DNA from: MPNP01 sp963668325
GTDB taxonomy: Bacteria; Pseudomonadota; Alphaproteobacteria; Rhodobacterales; Rhodobacteraceae
Length of the DNA: 64,000 bases
Direction: 5' to 3'
NCBI GenBank assembly: GCA_963668325.1
Contig: OY764222.1
Location: 806,001 to 870,000 of the forward strand
The notes beneath the pieces were generated by a model. The model did no database searches. It was not told the DNA's origin and saw nothing but the letters and a program-made list of their open reading frames with translations. The position numbers were made by a program, and so were the translations under genes. This document shows positions 34,737 to 44,334 of the stretch, one piece after another (positions within the stretch are counted from its first letter, which is position 1; the number at the start of each line of letters is the position of its first letter).

Positions 34737-35545
34737 TATGCGAAACTCTGAATTAGCTCGGGTTCTAAAAGTTCCAATTCCAATTTAAGTCGGTTTTGGG
34801 ACAATTCTATGTATAACTCCTCCTTTTCGCACCCCATAAATTTCCTGCCATTTCTTATCGCTGAAATTCCTGTTGTACTACTTCCTGCAAATGGATCAAA
34901 CACCAAGTCGTTCTCTTGGGTTGATGATAGAATAATCCTATCAAGCAACTCAATTGGTTTCTGTGTCGGATGTTTTCCAGAACTTTTTTCTATTTTACCT
35001 GGTGCACTCATTTTCCAAACAGTTTTCATTTGTTTGCCACCATTCTGTTTCTTCATCAATGGGTAATTAAAAACATGCTTAGACTTTTTAGACTTAGAAG
35101 CCCAAAGTATAGTTTCAGTTGAATGGGTAAAATAGCGACACGATAGGTTAGGGGGAGGGTTGGGCTTTTCCCAAGTAATATTGTTTAGTATCTTCATTCC
35201 CAGACACTGCATAGCATAACCAACCGAGAAGATTACATGGTGTGTACCCGAAACCCAAATCGTTCCATTGGGTTTCAGTAGTTTCTGGCATTTGCTCAGC
35301 CAATCTAGGTTGAAGTTATGATTTTCTTCAACGCCCAGCGATTTATCCCATACACCTTTATTTACACTAACCATCTTTCCGGCTTGACATGAAATACCAC
35401 CATTGGATAGAAAATATGGTGGATCAGCAAATATCATATCGAAATAACCTTCAGGATGATCTTTTATCAGTTTTTCCATGAGAACCAAACAGTCTTCGTG
35501 GTACAAAACTACATTGTCTGTCTCATATGTTGGATTCAAATTCAT
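34736..35545 (-). CDS. DNA N6-adenine methyltransferase, beta class (DpnA-like)
   Basis: The product has about 269 residues. The catalytic motif FADPPYFLSNGG lies near the N-terminus and the AdoMet motif FDPFAGSSTTG near the C-terminus, the permuted beta-class order. From memory it resembles M.DpnA of the DpnII system (SVNKGVWDKS, SCRYFTHSTETILWA, GKHPTQKPIELLDRIIL), suggesting GATC or a related adenine site. GGGAG eight bases upstream favours the ATG at 35545. It protects host DNA against the adjacent nuclease. Confidence 0.88.
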   Translation of the reverse strand: MNLNPTYETDNVVLYHEDCLVLMEKLIKDHPEGYFDMIFADPPYFLSNGGISCQAGKMVSVNKGVWDKSLGVEENHNFNLDWLSKCQKLLKPNGTIWVSGTHHVIFSVGYAMQCLGMKILNNITWEKPNPPPNLSCRYFTHSTETILWASKSKKSKHVFNYPLMKKQNGGKQMKTVWKMSAPGKIEKSSGKHPTQKPIELLDRIILSSTQENDLVFDPFAGSSTTGISAIRNGRKFMGCEKEELYIELSQNRLKLELELLEPELIQSFA

Positions 35546-35657
35546 ACCATCAACTCCCAATATTTGTTTCTTACTTAAGCGATGTTTTGCAACAAAGCCA
35601 ACAATGAATAACCGACGTTTTTAAAGTATTTGAATAACTTAACACAACTGTTACGAA

Positions 35658-35762
35658 TTAGAAAGGAGGAAGCATTTCAAACTCTTTATTTTAGACAAAA
35701 TAAACTTAGAATAAAGGCAACAAATCAGTAAAAATCTAATTCGATCATAGTCTCCTTTCTAA
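35658..35762. promoter_or_regulatory. 11-bp inverted repeat and 7-codon frame between methyltransferase and OLD genes
   Basis: TTAGAAAGGAG (35658-35668) recurs exactly inverted as CTCCTTTCTAA (35752-35762). The inner right arm acts as a good ribosome site for a minus-strand ATG at 35748 that encodes only MIELDFY before a stop. The repeat could be an operator or a leader-peptide element controlling the methyltransferase. This is inference from sequence symmetry. Confidence 0.4.
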
Positions 35763-35902
35763 AACTACCCTCAATAGGTAAAGAGTTAAGAAGTTAATTA
35801 TGAAAACGGGGGTTGAATGCTAAAGTTCAAAGTGAAATATTGGTCTACCCATTAATTTCCAAGTGACTGGATTCCAACATGGTCTAACGGAAGGAAACGA
35901 TT

Positions 35903-36532
35903 TTGAAAATTGCATCAGTACGAATTGAAAACTTTAGATCATTTAAGGATGAGACCATATTTTTTAACGATTATACTTGCCTGGTTGGTCCGAACGGAGC
36001 AGGCAAATCAACGGTTCTAAATGCCCTAAATGTCTTTTTTCGAATGACCGAAGATGTCCAGACGAACTTGCAGCAGTTAGAGGAAGAAGATTTCCACTGT
36101 AGGAAGACGGATAATCCAATTAAAATAACCGTCACCTTTAAAAATTTAAGTCAGGAAGCTAATAAGGACTTCTTTCACTATGTACGTCAGGATCAATTAG
36201 TTGTAACTGCGGTGGCAACCTTTGTCCAAACAGAAAAAAAAGCAGATGTGAAACAGTACGGGCAGCGTCTTGGAATTCCTGCATTTGCACCTTTTTTTAA
36301 GGCCGAAAGTGATAAAAAACTCGTGCCTGAATTAAAACAAATTTATAAAGAATTAAGGCAAAATCGTGAAGGACTCCCAGCTCCAGGATCAAAGCAAGCT
36401 ATGATTCAGGCGCTTCGCGAGTACGAGTCTGCCCGAGGTGATGAATGTGACCTCATTCCGAGCGAAGATCAATTTTATGGGTATTCGAAGGGTACTAACC
36501 TTCTATCTAGTGTCTGCCCGAGAATGATTTAA
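35903..36532 (+). pseudogene. OLD-family ATP-dependent nuclease, 5' fragment (interrupted by IS)
   Basis: The fragment encodes the N-terminal ABC-type ATPase half: IASVRIENFRSFKDE, then Walker A GPNGAGKST (29-37). It starts at TTG 35903 after AAGGA. Host reading continues to codon 203 (36509), and the last residues come from the insertion sequence. Joined to the 3' fragment after removing 36510-38334 and one target repeat, the frame is exactly continuous and gives a 644-residue protein with no other defect. Any truncated product would lack Walker B and Toprim. Confidence 0.9.
36504..36509. repeat. Target-site duplication, left copy
   Basis: TATCTA immediately precedes the left end of the insertion sequence and is repeated at 38335-38340. 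Confidence 0.9.
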
Positions 36533-38334
36533 TTGTTCCCAAACCCCTTGCAATAGGGGTTTTGATATGCGAATCTTCTTTCAAGATCAGTTCTAAAATA
36601 TGTTTTTTCCCAAAATAAGGCCTGATCTTATCCAAAAGTAACACTTCTTCGAGCGATGAGACAATGCGACATACGATCAAACCACTCCGCGAACTTGGTG
36701 ACATTGACATAGCAAATATTAATCTGGATTACAAATCGAGAGATGACACCCCAGCCATCTTGATCGGTCTTCAACATCTTTATACTGACCAGTCTCTGCG
36801 GGAACGACTTTTTACTCTCCTGGAGGAAGGATTGGTTACCAATGCCAATCACAAGTTGGGCCGGCCGGGGATGGATTTGTGGCAGATTCTGGTTATGGGA
36901 GTAGTGATGCAGGGACTGGGTTGTGATTTTGACCGTCTGCAGGATTTGGTCAATCACCATAGTGCTGTTCGCCAGTTTCTTGGTCATGCTGACATCTGGG
37001 ATAAAACCACTTATTCCCACCAGACGATTGTTGATAATGTCACCCTGTTGACGCCAGAGTTATTGGCCGCGGTTGGCAAGCTGATTGTCGATAGTGGTCA
37101 CAAAGTGTCAAAAAAAAAGCTTGGCGCAACGTTGCACGGGCGGTGTGATTCCTTTGTCGTGGAAACGGATGTTCATTATCCGACTGATGTCAATCTGTTA
37201 TGGGATGCGATGCGTTGTCTTCTTCGTGAGATTGGTCATGAGGCCAGCGCTTCTGATCTTGGTGGGTGGCGTCAATGGAAACATTTGAGGGCTTCGGTCA
37301 AGCAGAAGTTTCATGCGGTGCGAAAGACCAGGCGAGCCAGTGTGGATGATGTCAAGGCTTATCTTGGCCAGTGTGATGATCTTGTCGCCAGGGCCGAAGA
37401 GACTTTGGTCGCGTTGCGTGCTGTGGGTGTAACCAAAGACAAGGTCTTAGTGGCCATTGCCAATTATCTTCGTCATGCCCACCGTCAGATTGATCAGATT
37501 GGCCGTCGCTTGCTGCAGGGCGAAACGATACCCACCGCTGAAAAGGTCTATTCAATTTTTGAGGAGCACACCCGCTGGATCTCCAAAGGCAAGGCCGGGG
37601 TTCCGGTTGAATTAGGTGTACCGGTCTGCGTCCTGGAAGATGATTGTGGTTTTATCCTGCATCACCGGATCATGTGGAAAGGGAGTGATGTTGATCATGC
37701 CCAACCAATGGTTGAGGAAACCCAGTTCCTTTTCCCGTCCCTTCGGGCTTGCAGTTTTGACCGTGGCTTTCACAGTCCGGCCAATCGGGTTCGTCTGGAT
37801 GAACTTCTTGCGGAGAATGTTCTACCTCGGAAGGGTCGTTGGTCGAAGGCTGACCGGGAACGGGAAAGTGGGAGCAAGTTTGTTGCCATGCGGAAGAAAC
37901 ATCCGGGGATAGAATCGAAGATCAATGGCCTTGAGCATCATGGTCTGGCCCGTGTTCGCGCGTATGGAGCTGATGGGTTTGAGCGTGTGGTAGCCTTGTC
38001 AGTGGTTGCGTCCAATATTCATCATTTGGGTCGTTTGTTACGTAGGAAGAAGAAAGAGGATCTGAAAAGATTACTACTGCCGGACAAACGACCACGCCTG
38101 GCGGCCTGACGAAACCAACTGCAACAAAACCCAAATAATCGTCCCCAAAAAGACGGCCAGGGGAGGTCTGTCTTGAGTTGGGAAAGATCGGATAATTTGT
38201 GGAAAAAGTTGTTCAAAAAGTCGTTTTTTTGTGAAAAACCAAGCTCAAATCTGAAAATTTTTGTTTGGAAAATGAATCTGGGAAAATGTATTTATGGCAA
38301 TTTGCCAAAAATCAGGTATTTTCTGGGCAGACAC
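36510..38334 (+). mobile_element. Insertion sequence, ISNCY-like (ISDol1-type by size)
   Basis: The element is 1825 bp. The left end GTGTCTGCCCGAGAA and the right end, read inverted, GTGTCTGCCCAGAA match apart from one inserted base. It is flanked by the 6-bp direct repeat TATCTA. It carries one full-length transposase gene. Size, 6-bp duplication and transposase type fit the ISDol1 group of the ISNCY family as I know it. The clean target duplication and intact ends imply a recent insertion. Confidence 0.92.
36664..38109 (+). CDS. ISNCY-family transposase
   Basis: The product has 481 residues, apparently full length. MRHTIKPLRELGDIDIANI starts the protein, and GRPGMDLWQILVMGVVMQGL and FLGHADIWDKTTYSHQTIVD fill the N-terminal part. 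Candidate DDE residues are in VVETDVHYPTDVNLLWD and ACSFDRGFHSPANR, with a basic C-terminus. GC content looks higher than in neighbouring genes, consistent with foreign origin. No frameshift or stop is present, so the element may be active. Confidence 0.9.
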   Translation: MRHTIKPLRELGDIDIANINLDYKSRDDTPAILIGLQHLYTDQSLRERLFTLLEEGLVTNANHKLGRPGMDLWQILVMGVVMQGLGCDFDRLQDLVNHHSAVRQFLGHADIWDKTTYSHQTIVDNVTLLTPELLAAVGKLIVDSGHKVSKKKLGATLHGRCDSFVVETDVHYPTDVNLLWDAMRCLLREIGHEASASDLGGWRQWKHLRASVKQKFHAVRKTRRASVDDVKAYLGQCDDLVARAEETLVALRAVGVTKDKVLVAIANYLRHAHRQIDQIGRRLLQGETIPTAEKVYSIFEEHTRWISKGKAGVPVELGVPVCVLEDDCGFILHHRIMWKGSDVDHAQPMVEETQFLFPSLRACSFDRGFHSPANRVRLDELLAENVLPRKGRWSKADRERESGSKFVAMRKKHPGIESKINGLEHHGLARVRAYGADGFERVVALSVVASNIHHLGRLLRRKKKEDLKRLLLPDKRPRLAA

Positions 38335-39668
38335 TATCTAAGCATGTACAGTGGGTTTATGTTCCGGCAGTCAAGGATGCTACTTCCGAACAAGTAGAGG
38401 TTAGAAATTCTGCCTTAGGTAAATTGTTAGCACGAGCGGTACGTTCCAAGGAAAATTTTGATGAGTCATTTAAGAAATTGCGAGAAGATACACAGGATCA
38501 ATATCAAGATCTTCTTAACAAAAACCAGCATGCTCTAGACGAAATTTCTACTTCTCTTCAAAATCGCCTCTCGGAATGGGCACATCCAGAAGCAAAATTG
38601 CAACTTCAATGGAAGCAGGACCCGGATAAATCAGTACGCGTTGAGGAGCCTTGGGCTCATATTATTGCAGGTGAAGGTAATTTTGAAGGCCAGATCGCAC
38701 GTTTTGGCCATGGTCTCCAACGGTCATACCTTCTTGCTTTGTTGCAGGAACTTTCTAGCATTGAAACTGGTAAAAATCCTACGTTAATTTTAGCCTGCGA
38801 GGAACCTGAGTTGTATCAGCACCCTCCACAAGCTCGCTACCTTGCTACCGTCCTCAGCAAACTAAGTAGTGGTAACTCTCAAGTAATCGTCTCAACGCAC
38901 AACCCGGGTTTTGTTTCCGGGAAAGGATTTGAAGATGTTCGAATGGTGCGTAAAGAAGGCGAGAGCCTAAAATCTTCTGTTTATTCTATATCGTTGGAAA
39001 AATTAACACAGAGTGAAAGCGAGGCAACCGGCGAACAGCCGACCGAGACCGAAGTTGTTCTTGCAAAGATACATCAAGTATTGCAACCAGCACTAAACGA
39101 AATGTTTTTCACCCGTAGACTTATTTTGGTCGAGGGTCTTGAAGATGTTGCTTATTTGCAGACGTACTTTAGCCTGCTCGACTTGTCAGATAAATTTAGG
39201 AGTTTGGGATACAATATCGTACCAACAAATGGGAAAAATGGACTTCGCAAACCTCTTATTATTAGCAAACTCATGAAAATTCCAACTTATCTTATATTTG
39301 ATTCTGACGCTAATCAAACTGGTAATGGAAGAATAAATAACTGTAATAAGAATAAAGAACTCTTGAGAATTGTAGGTGGGGACGACAATACACCATTCCC
39401 CGATAATACTATTTGGGGAAAGGGATATACAGTTTGGCATGCTGATATAGGTACCATTGTAAAAGACGAGATCGATAAAAATAATAAATGGTGCGAATAT
39501 AAAAATTTAGTAAAATCGAAGTATGGGTATGATTTTAATATGAAGAAGAACTCCCTATATATCAGTTCAATTCTCTTTGAAGCTTGGGAAGACGGTACGT
39601 ATTCAGAATCCTTGAAAATGCTTTGTAACAAGATTCTTGAAAAAAATAATTTTATCCTCTTTGACTGA
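38335..39668 (+). pseudogene. OLD-family ATP-dependent nuclease, 3' fragment (interrupted by IS)
   Basis: Host sequence resumes at the right TATCTA copy. It encodes HVQWVYVPAVKDATSEQ, Walker B LILACEEPELYQHP, the H-loop VIVSTHNPGF, then a Toprim domain (LILVEGLEDVAYLQTYF, IFDSDANQTG). OLD proteins are ATPase-Toprim nucleases, several of which act in phage defence. No UvrD-like helicase follows, so this is not a Gabija (GajAB) arrangement. An in-frame TTG at 38265 inside the element could in principle express this half alone. Confidence 0.9.
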
Positions 39669-40269
39669 TTTTCGGCTTAGTCTAATCTTGCCAATAAAAA
39701 CCAGATCCATCTCATCAACACAGACCGTTGTGATGAATCAATAGAACTTCAAAACTGCTGTCAGTAAGTCCCTCCTCGGTAATTCTCTTACTCTGCTTCT
39801 CCTTCGCCCTTTTGGGCCGCAGAAGATACCACCGGTGTCTACCCAGACTTGGGAAGGTTAAAACCAGAGGGTTTGCCGGTACAGTCCTAGGCAATGGTAC
39901 TGGCTAATTTTTCCACTTGCAAACTTAATGAAGTAACATTCCGTCCCATTAGGAACACTCCTTTATCATGACACCGAAGCAGACTAGACTTTAGACCATG
40001 GCCTTTGAGTTACCTGATATAAATCCATAAGTAACTGTTGCCATGTAAATGACAGATATTAATCATTATTAAGAAACTCCAAGTACCTTTTATCTGGGGA
40101 GTGTGTTAAATAATAAGTGGATTAGTTATGAAATGTCCGCCCGGAATTTGTCATTTCATACTTGAATTGGGTTTTGTACAACCGATAGTTGCTTTTATCT
40201 CTCTCGAAATACGATCTTAAAGGTGTTAGGTTAGACGTAAAACTTGAATAATTCTGAAAAGAAATAAGA
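39669..40269. other. Gene-free stretch after the OLD fragment
   Basis: I see no supportable gene in about 600 bp. Open frames of about 30-60 codons on both strands around 39740-39930 lack start codons and ribosome sites. No tRNA, terminator with T-run or recognisable repeat was found. Confidence 0.4.
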
Positions 40270-41178
40270 ATGGAACGATACCTCAAAACCCATAAGCGAC
40301 TACCAGAAACTGTGGCCTTGTTAGTAGCTTTGATGTGGGGGCTATGGTGGATTCCAGTTCGCTATCTCAATCAAATTGGTTTTAATGGCATTTGGGGAGG
40401 GTGGACAATCAATCTTGGTGCCACCCTTCTATTGTTGTTCTTTGTTATAATCTTTCGAAGGTTCAAATTTGTTTCGCCAAGGTCCTTGGCAGGGGCATTC
40501 TGTATCGGTTTTGGAGTGACCGCTTATGCCGGGGCCTTGTCATTTACCCATGTCGCAAATGCCGTATTGTTGTTTTACCTAGCACCGGCTTGGAGCACCA
40601 TTATCGAATGTTTTTTTCTTGGCAGAAAGTGGCGGTGGCAAAGCCTCTTGGCAATAGGTTCATCGCTTATGGGGATGGTTCTGATTTTTGGTGGGAATCT
40701 GATTTTTGTTGAAGTTAAGATTGGTGATGCTATGGCCCTGATATCAGGAATTGTTTGGTCCATCGGTATAGCCCTGATCTTTTCATCTGAAACCAAGGGT
40801 AGTATTACCATACTTTCTTTTTATTGCATGTCGTTCTCTGTAATGCTCGGGCTGCTTTTTTGGATTGTTGGCGGGTCTGCTTTAGGTGCACTACCGGTGG
40901 CTGAAGATATGCTAACCAAGGGTCCAAAGGCCTTGGTTATCGGAGCAAACTATTTCACTCCCCTGATTTTTCTTTCCATTTGGACTACCACATTAATCGC
41001 TCCTGCCCTTGTATGTTTCCTCCTTTCTTTTGAAATTCTTTCAGGTATTGGTTCAAGTGCTATGCTTCTTGATGAACCATTTGGTCTTATCCAGATAGCT
41101 GGAACTGTGTTTATTATTCTTGGTGCCGTGATCGAAGTTTTAATTCCAGATCGTGCCAAGAAACCACAATTGAGCTAA
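40270..41178 (+). CDS. EamA/DMT-family permease
   Basis: The product has 302 residues with about ten hydrophobic segments in two EamA repeats, the second ending in SSAMLLDEPFGLIQIAGTVFIILGA. Members of the drug/metabolite transporter family export amino acids, metabolites or drugs; the substrate is not deducible. The ATG at 40270 is preceded by a weak AAAGAAA purine run. It stands alone, convergent with the frc operon. Confidence 0.85.
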   Translation: MERYLKTHKRLPETVALLVALMWGLWWIPVRYLNQIGFNGIWGGWTINLGATLLLLFFVIIFRRFKFVSPRSLAGAFCIGFGVTAYAGALSFTHVANAVLLFYLAPAWSTIIECFFLGRKWRWQSLLAIGSSLMGMVLIFGGNLIFVEVKIGDAMALISGIVWSIGIALIFSSETKGSITILSFYCMSFSVMLGLLFWIVGGSALGALPVAEDMLTKGPKALVIGANYFTPLIFLSIWTTTLIAPALVCFLLSFEILSGIGSSAMLLDEPFGLIQIAGTVFIILGAVIEVLIPDRAKKPQLS

Positions 41179-41200
41179 TTTTCAGGAAAATAAGTCAAAA

Positions 41201-41986
41201 TCAATTTACAATTGAGTCCATAAATTCAGGCGGTGGGGTTTTTGCACCTGTCATAAATGCCACGGCGTCTGACATGGTAAAATCGCTTGGTTTGATTACA
41301 CAAAGACGTCGTCCAAGTCGGTGGATATGAATCCGGTCTGAAACCTCGAAGACATGCGGCATATTGTGCGAAATCAGTATAATTGGTATGCCACGTGACT
41401 TAACGTCCAGGATAAGGTCAAGGACACGCCTGCTTTCCTTGACACCAAGGGCTGCTGTCGGCTCGTCCATAATTATGACCTTTGAACCAAAGGCGACGGC
41501 TCGCGCTACAGCAACTCCTTGCCTTTGCCCTCCAGACAGGGTTTCAACTGCTTGATTGATGTTCTGGATGGTCATTATTCCCAGGTCAGTGAGCTTTTGA
41601 TAGGCAATTTTCTGCATTTTGGAATGGTCGAGTTTGCGAAACAACTGTCCCATGAGTCCCTTTTTTCGAAGTTCTCGCCCCATAAACATGTTGTCAGCTA
41701 TAGCAAGAGCGGGAGACATGGCTAAAGTCTGATAGACTGTTTCTATCCCTGCCTTCCTGGCATCTATGGGGGAAGAAAAATTGATTGTCTCTCCTTCCAG
41801 TGTGACGGTCCCCTCATCAGGAACTTCAGCCCCGGACAAGGACTTGATCAGGGTCGACTTACCAGCGCCATTGTCACCAATGACTCCCAGGATTTCGCCA
41901 GGTAAAAGATCAAAATCACAACGGTCAAGGGCAATTACCCTACCAAACCTCTTGACCAAACCCCGGGCCGCAAGAATCGGTTCCAT
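41201..41986 (-). CDS. frcA: Sugar ABC transporter ATP-binding protein, FrcA-like
   Basis: The product has 261 residues with a single nucleotide-binding domain: GDNGAGKSTLIKSLSG, LSGGQRQGVAVARAV, VIIMDEPTAALGV and ISHNMPHVFEVSDRIHIHRLGRR. The single-domain form, shorter than the double-domain RbsA type, matches FrcA of rhizobial fructose/mannose/ribose uptake. Its ATG overlaps the frcC stop (TGATG). No fructokinase gene (frcK) follows. Confidence 0.87.
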   Translation of the reverse strand: MEPILAARGLVKRFGRVIALDRCDFDLLPGEILGVIGDNGAGKSTLIKSLSGAEVPDEGTVTLEGETINFSSPIDARKAGIETVYQTLAMSPALAIADNMFMGRELRKKGLMGQLFRKLDHSKMQKIAYQKLTDLGIMTIQNINQAVETLSGGQRQGVAVARAVAFGSKVIIMDEPTAALGVKESRRVLDLILDVKSRGIPIILISHNMPHVFEVSDRIHIHRLGRRLCVIKPSDFTMSDAVAFMTGAKTPPPEFMDSIVN

Positions 41987-43023
41987 CAGGAAGCTACCTT
42001 ACGAATCCATTGATCAAGAGCTACCGCAAAGATTATCAACATGCCAATCATCAAATATGTCCACTGAGCATCTGCACCCATCAGCCGCAAACCTAGAGAA
42101 AACACACCCACGATAAGTGCTCCAAAAAACATGCCGAGGATCGACCCACGACCTCCGAAGAGGGAAATACCTCCTATTACCACAGCAGTAATACTTTCAA
42201 TGTTAGCCAACTGGCCTGAGGTTGGAGATACCGACCCTATCCTTCCGATTAGCGCCCATCCAGCAAAGGCACAGATCAATCCTGCTACGGTATAGACTGA
42301 AATAAGGGTGAAATTTACATTAACCCCTGATAGGCCGGCAGCTTCCCGATCATCTCCGACTGCATAAACATGCCTGCCCCATGCGGTGTGACGCAAGACA
42401 TAGGCTAGAAAGAGGACCAGAAAAACCAGAAAGAGGACACCTACTGTAAAAACAGCTCCCCCTATATTGAACTTGGCTCCGAAGAGTTGAAGCAAGGGAG
42501 CCTCTGCGGCAATATCCTGACTTCGAATCGTTTCATTGGCTGAATATAGAAAATTGGATGCCAAGGCGATTTGCCACATGCCAAGTGTTACAATAAAGGG
42601 AGGCAGTTTCATTTTGGCTACCAACCAGCCATTTATGTAGCCAATTAATGATCCGCATAGAAGTCCACAGGCGACTGCAACTGCGGGTGGAAGACCGTAT
42701 CGAAAGGTAAATTGCCCCATGATCACGGAGCTGAATACCATGATTGCCCCCACACTTAAATCAATCCCTGCGGTTAGGATGACCAATGTTTGGGCAGCCC
42801 CTACAATGCCTACAATCTGAACTTGCTGTAGTATTAAGGTAAGCGCAAAGGGGGAAAAGAATTTGGAACCCAGCAAAAGGCCAAAAACCAGAATAGATAC
42901 CGAAAGGACAATAAGTGGCACCAAAGAAGGAGTCTGATGAAGTAAATGGTGAAATTTTCTGAGAAGGTTATTATGGTCTGATTCTACCTCGCCATGGGCT
43001 TCAACAGATTCATTTTCGGCCAT
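41986..43023 (-). CDS. frcC: Sugar ABC transporter permease, FrcC-like
   Basis: The product has 345 residues, with a hydrophilic N-terminus of about 35 residues followed by 8-10 helices. Family motifs are LVILTAGIDLSVGAIM, GYINGWLVAKMKLPPFIVTLG and ITAVVIGGISLFGGRG. It forms the membrane channel of the fructose-type transporter. A strong hairpin separates it from frcB. Confidence 0.9.
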   Translation of the reverse strand: MAENESVEAHGEVESDHNNLLRKFHHLLHQTPSLVPLIVLSVSILVFGLLLGSKFFSPFALTLILQQVQIVGIVGAAQTLVILTAGIDLSVGAIMVFSSVIMGQFTFRYGLPPAVAVACGLLCGSLIGYINGWLVAKMKLPPFIVTLGMWQIALASNFLYSANETIRSQDIAAEAPLLQLFGAKFNIGGAVFTVGVLFLVFLVLFLAYVLRHTAWGRHVYAVGDDREAAGLSGVNVNFTLISVYTVAGLICAFAGWALIGRIGSVSPTSGQLANIESITAVVIGGISLFGGRGSILGMFFGALIVGVFSLGLRLMGADAQWTYLMIGMLIIFAVALDQWIRKVAS

Positions 43024-43078
43024 TTAGGTATTATCCACAATTTTAATAGATAGGGCTCTGAATGTTTATTCAGATAAA

Positions 43079-43111
43079 ATTCTGAGGGCAGTGAAAAACC
43101 GCCCTCAGAAT
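43079..43111 (-). terminator. Attenuator-type hairpin between frcB and frcC
   Basis: An exact 11-bp stem (ATTCTGAGGGC with GCCCTCAGAAT) and an 11-nt loop are followed on the minus strand by TTTTATC. Such hairpins often lower expression of membrane genes relative to the binding protein, or protect the upstream mRNA from 3' decay. Confidence 0.75.
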
Positions 43112-43140
43112 ATGCATTTTAATTTAATACTTTAGCTGGA

Positions 43141-44160
43141 TCAACCCCAACAAAGGTTGGTTCCTTCAGTTGTATCAATACTTTCTACACCTTCAACAGG
43201 CTGATCGGTAACCAAAGCAACACCAGTATCATAGAAATTCTTTCCTGGTGTGTTTTCTGGCTTGGACCCATCTGCTGCCCATGCGGCAATTGCCTCAATA
43301 CCAAGCGAAGCCATGAGCAGTGGGTATTGCTGAGAGGTGGCACCAATAACACCATCCTTGATGTTCTGGACGCCCGGGCATCCGCCATCAACTGATACAA
43401 TCAGTACGTCATTTTCACGACCAATCGCCTTCAAGGCTTCATATGCTCCAGCAGCTGCAGGTTCGTTTATCGTATACACAACGTTAATCATTGGATCGAT
43501 AGCCAGCAGATTTTCCATCGCTTTTCGCCCACCTTCTTCGTTGCCAGCAGTAACATCATGGCCTACAATTCGTGAATCTGATTCATCACCCCATTTGTTG
43601 GGATCAGCCAAATCTATACCAAAACCTTGCATAAAGCCTTGGTCCCGGAGAACACCAACTGTAGGTTGGCTAACGGCGAGATCAAGCATTCCGATCTTGG
43701 CATTGGCGGCTTCAGCACCCAATGATGCCGCAGCCCATTGACCAATCAATTCACCGGCCAGGAAATTATCCGTAGCGAATGTGGCATCTGCAGCATCAAT
43801 TGGATCAAGCGGTGTATCCAAGGCTATGACGAGCAGTCCAGCTTCCCTTGCCTGGGTTACCGATGATACGATTGAGGCTGTATCTGAAGCTGTAATCAAA
43901 ATTCCCTTTGCTCCATCAGCAATACAGGTCTCAATTGCTGCAACCTGGGCTTCATGATCACCATCAATCTTCCCGGCATAGCTCTTGAGAGTGATTCCCA
44001 ATTCATTGGCCTTGGCAGTAGCACCTTCTCTCATTTTCACAAAGAAAGGGTTCGTTTCGGTCTTGGTAATCAGGCAAGCTGATATATCCATGGCAGAAAC
44101 CGAACCTGCACCTCCGATCAGAGCGACAGAAATTGCCGTTGCAGTAAGCAGTTTTTTCAT
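43141..44160 (-). CDS. frcB: Sugar ABC transporter substrate-binding protein, FrcB-like
   Basis: The product has 339 residues. A signal peptide ends near GSVSAMD, followed by a type I periplasmic sugar-binding fold: CLITKTETNPFFVKMREGA, ALDTPLDPIDAADATFATDN, YTINEPAAAGAYEAL and VSVDGGCPGVQ. The overall pattern matches FrcB, which binds fructose, mannose and ribose in rhizobia. It is first in the operon and divergent from the ROK regulator. Confidence 0.88.
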   Translation of the reverse strand: MKKLLTATAISVALIGGAGSVSAMDISACLITKTETNPFFVKMREGATAKANELGITLKSYAGKIDGDHEAQVAAIETCIADGAKGILITASDTASIVSSVTQAREAGLLVIALDTPLDPIDAADATFATDNFLAGELIGQWAAASLGAEAANAKIGMLDLAVSQPTVGVLRDQGFMQGFGIDLADPNKWGDESDSRIVGHDVTAGNEEGGRKAMENLLAIDPMINVVYTINEPAAAGAYEALKAIGRENDVLIVSVDGGCPGVQNIKDGVIGATSQQYPLLMASLGIEAIAAWAADGSKPENTPGKNFYDTGVALVTDQPVEGVESIDTTEGTNLCWG

Positions 44161-44334
44161 TTTTCCTCCATTCTGGAATTAAGTTGAATACCGAGCTCCC
44201 TCAGTAAACTCTTTATATAAAGTTGGAATTTGTATATTGTTTAAAAATATTATTGTCAATAATAAATCAACTTTATTTACTTAGTTTTGTACCAAAAATT
44301 TACAAAATATGTTTAGAAACTGAGATTCGGAAAT

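Noticed and set aside
35903..39668. Gabija (gajAB) defence system
   Set aside because: The OLD nuclease is present but no UvrD/PcrA-like helicase gene follows; the next gene is an EamA transporter.
39740..39930. Open frames on both strands after the OLD fragment
   Set aside because: No start codons, no ribosome sites and no recognisable domain; treated as non-coding.
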